Source: Verrucomicrobiia bacterium (GTDB lineage Bacteria > Verrucomicrobiota > Verrucomicrobiia > Opitutales > Opitutaceae). Taken from it: a DNA stretch of 7,830 nt. Where the stretch lies: NCBI GenBank assembly GCA_030424825.1, contig JAUHWE010000193.1, positions 1 to 7,830 on the forward strand, in the 5' to 3' direction. Both the position numbers and the translations under genes were made by a program. The notes under the pieces are model-generated. The model ran no database searches, was not told where the DNA came from, and saw nothing but the letters and a program-made list of their open reading frames with translations. The stretch's first letter is position 1. Every line of letters starts with the position of its first letter. Below, in pieces: positions 6,906 to 7,830 of this stretch.

Positions 6906-6993
6906 ATTCGCGGTTTCTCCCTACTTTAATAGATTTGTCCAGATCTACTCATTTGAACTACGATTGAGGTAAATGGATTGTCTAGAGAAATGA
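6906..6993 (+). promoter_or_regulatory. Conserved operator/promoter region upstream of the TonB-dependent receptor gene
   Basis: This is the second copy of the region at 5184-5270. TTTCTCC (6914-6920) and TTTGTCC (6934-6940) are again 20 bases apart, and ggattgtctaga (6975-6986) keeps the same offset. ATTGTCTAGA (6977-6986) is itself a near copy of TTTGTCCAGA (6934-6943), 8 of 10, lying 43 bases further on, so it may be another half-site about four helical turns away. The sequence between the two blocks is not conserved, which argues for selected protein contacts rather than a recent duplication. The third TGTCC of the first copy is missing here. Confidence 0.72.
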
Positions 6994-7109
6994 AAACTTG
7001 ATGAGCAAATAACGAATCACCCGTATCCAGGAGCCAAACAAGAACGGCCCCAGGACAATGGAATATTCGATCTCAGTTCTAAGAAGCTTCAATTCTAAAC
7101 CTAAATACC

Positions 7110-7830
7110 ATGACTATTGATAATACCCACTCCAGACGGACAAAACTCATCGCGATCGCCACATTAGGCGTCGCCATTACTTGCAACGGCTTCGCTCAAG
7201 ACGACTTTGTCGGCGATGTCATCGAACTAGACTCCTTTGTTGTTACCGGCGTAGCCACTGAAACGACAAAAATCAAGTCAAGTGTCTCTATCAGTTCTGT
7301 AGATGTTGAGGATCTACAACCAAGCGCTCCACGCTCTACTGCAGAAATCTTCCGTACGATTCCCGGTATCCGTTCCGAAGCTACATCAGGCGACGGAAAC
7401 GCCAACATAGCGGTACGCGGTTTGCCTATTGCCGGTGGGGGAGCCAAATTCCTCCAATTGCAAGAAGACGGACTGCCTCTACTTGAATTCGGTGACATTG
7501 CTTTCGCTACGGCTGACAGTTTCCTGAGAGCGGATTCTTCCGTCCAACGCATTGAAGCGATTCGTGGAGGATCTGCATCCACGTTTGCCAGCAACTCTCC
7601 TGGAGGAATTATCAACTTCATCAGCAATACCGGTGCAGTCAAAGGAGGTTCTGTTGGAATCACTAGCGGTATAGACTATGATACAACACGCGTAGATTTT
7701 GGATACGGATCTCCAATGGGCGATAATATGCAATACCACGTCGGCGGATTCTACCGAGTCGGCGAAGGTCCCCGTAATACGGGTTACGATGGCAATCAAG
7801 GTGGGCAAATAAAAGCGAATATGACTCGGT
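7110..7830 (+). CDS. TonB-dependent outer-membrane receptor, N-terminal part
   Basis: From ATG 7110, 240 codons are open to the window edge; the beta-barrel lies outside. Residues 1-29 form a signal peptide: SRRTK n-region, hydrophobic LIAIATLGVAI core, and GFA before the QDD start of the mature protein. VIELDSFVVTG (37-47) is a TonB-box-like segment in the style I associate with Opitutae receptors. The plug domain follows: TAEIFRTIPGIRSEA (77-91), VRGLP (102-106), EDGLPLLEFGD (119-129), RIEAIRGGSASTFASNSPGG (147-166) and INFIS. The barrel starts around residue 180. The protein would import a substrate across the outer membrane using TonB-ExbBD energy. Its upstream region shares the operator-like boxes with the symporter gene, so it is probably co-regulated and specific for the same sugar, as SuxA is for sucrose in Xanthomonas. 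No clear ribosome binding site precedes the start. Confidence 0.93.
   Translation, partial: MTIDNTHSRRTKLIAIATLGVAITCNGFAQDDFVGDVIELDSFVVTGVATETTKIKSSVSISSVDVEDLQPSAPRSTAEIFRTIPGIRSEATSGDGNANIAVRGLPIAGGGAKFLQLQEDGLPLLEFGDIAFATADSFLRADSSVQRIEAIRGGSASTFASNSPGGIINFISNTGAVKGGSVGITSGIDYDTTRVDFGYGSPMGDNMQYHVGGFYRVGEGPRNTGYDGNQGGQIKANMTR

Noticed and set aside
1..7830. CRISPR arrays, rRNA, tRNA, insertion sequences or a defence system
   Set aside because: I found no regularly spaced repeats, RNA gene signatures, transposase or defence-protein motifs anywhere in the window.

Overview
The window looks like two pieces of DNA joined near position 960. The left piece (about 1-960) is GC-rich: a hand count of 541-600 gives 39/60 G+C. 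Read on the minus strand it carries the end-to-start junction of two alphaproteobacterial gene transfer agent (GTA) tail genes, gp12 and gp13. The dense GC, the codon choice and the gp12/gp13 order with a 4-base ATGA overlap suggest a Sphingomonadales-like or related alphaproteobacterium. The right piece (about 960-7830) has a lower G+C (1141-1200 gives 28/60). It holds a carbohydrate-uptake locus whose proteins resemble those of marine Verrucomicrobiota (Opitutae/Puniceicoccales-like). That placement is an inference from protein style, not a search result.

Layout: 1-172 (-) N-terminus of a GTA gp13-like protein; 169-798 (-) complete GTA gp12-like gene; about 940-975 the junction, where a gamma-glutamyltransferase-like gene (start at or inside 2490, -) runs in frame into GTA-side sequence and loses its C-terminal part; 2391-2460 a 22-bp-arm imperfect palindrome inside the predicted N-terminus of that gene; 2561-4024 (-) sucrose phosphorylase; 4025-4182 divergent intergenic region; 4183-5181 (+) AraC-family regulator; 5184-5270 conserved regulatory region; 5328-6710 (+) GPH-family sugar:cation symporter; 6711-7109 intergenic with a second copy of the regulatory region; 7110-7830 (+) start of a TonB-dependent receptor that runs off the window.

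How the genes fit together (inference): the TonB-dependent receptor would bring a glucoside, most simply sucrose, across the outer membrane. The GPH symporter would carry it across the inner membrane. The phosphorylase would split it with phosphate to alpha-glucose-1-phosphate and fructose, saving one ATP. This parallels the Xanthomonas sux locus, with a phosphorylase in place of amylosucrase. The strongest unlisted signal is a pair of upstream regions before the symporter and the receptor. They match at 41 of 50 positions, contain TTTSTCC half-sites exactly 20 bp apart, and share a second block at an identical 62-bp offset. This is the arrangement expected for tandem binding by the adjacent AraC-family regulator.
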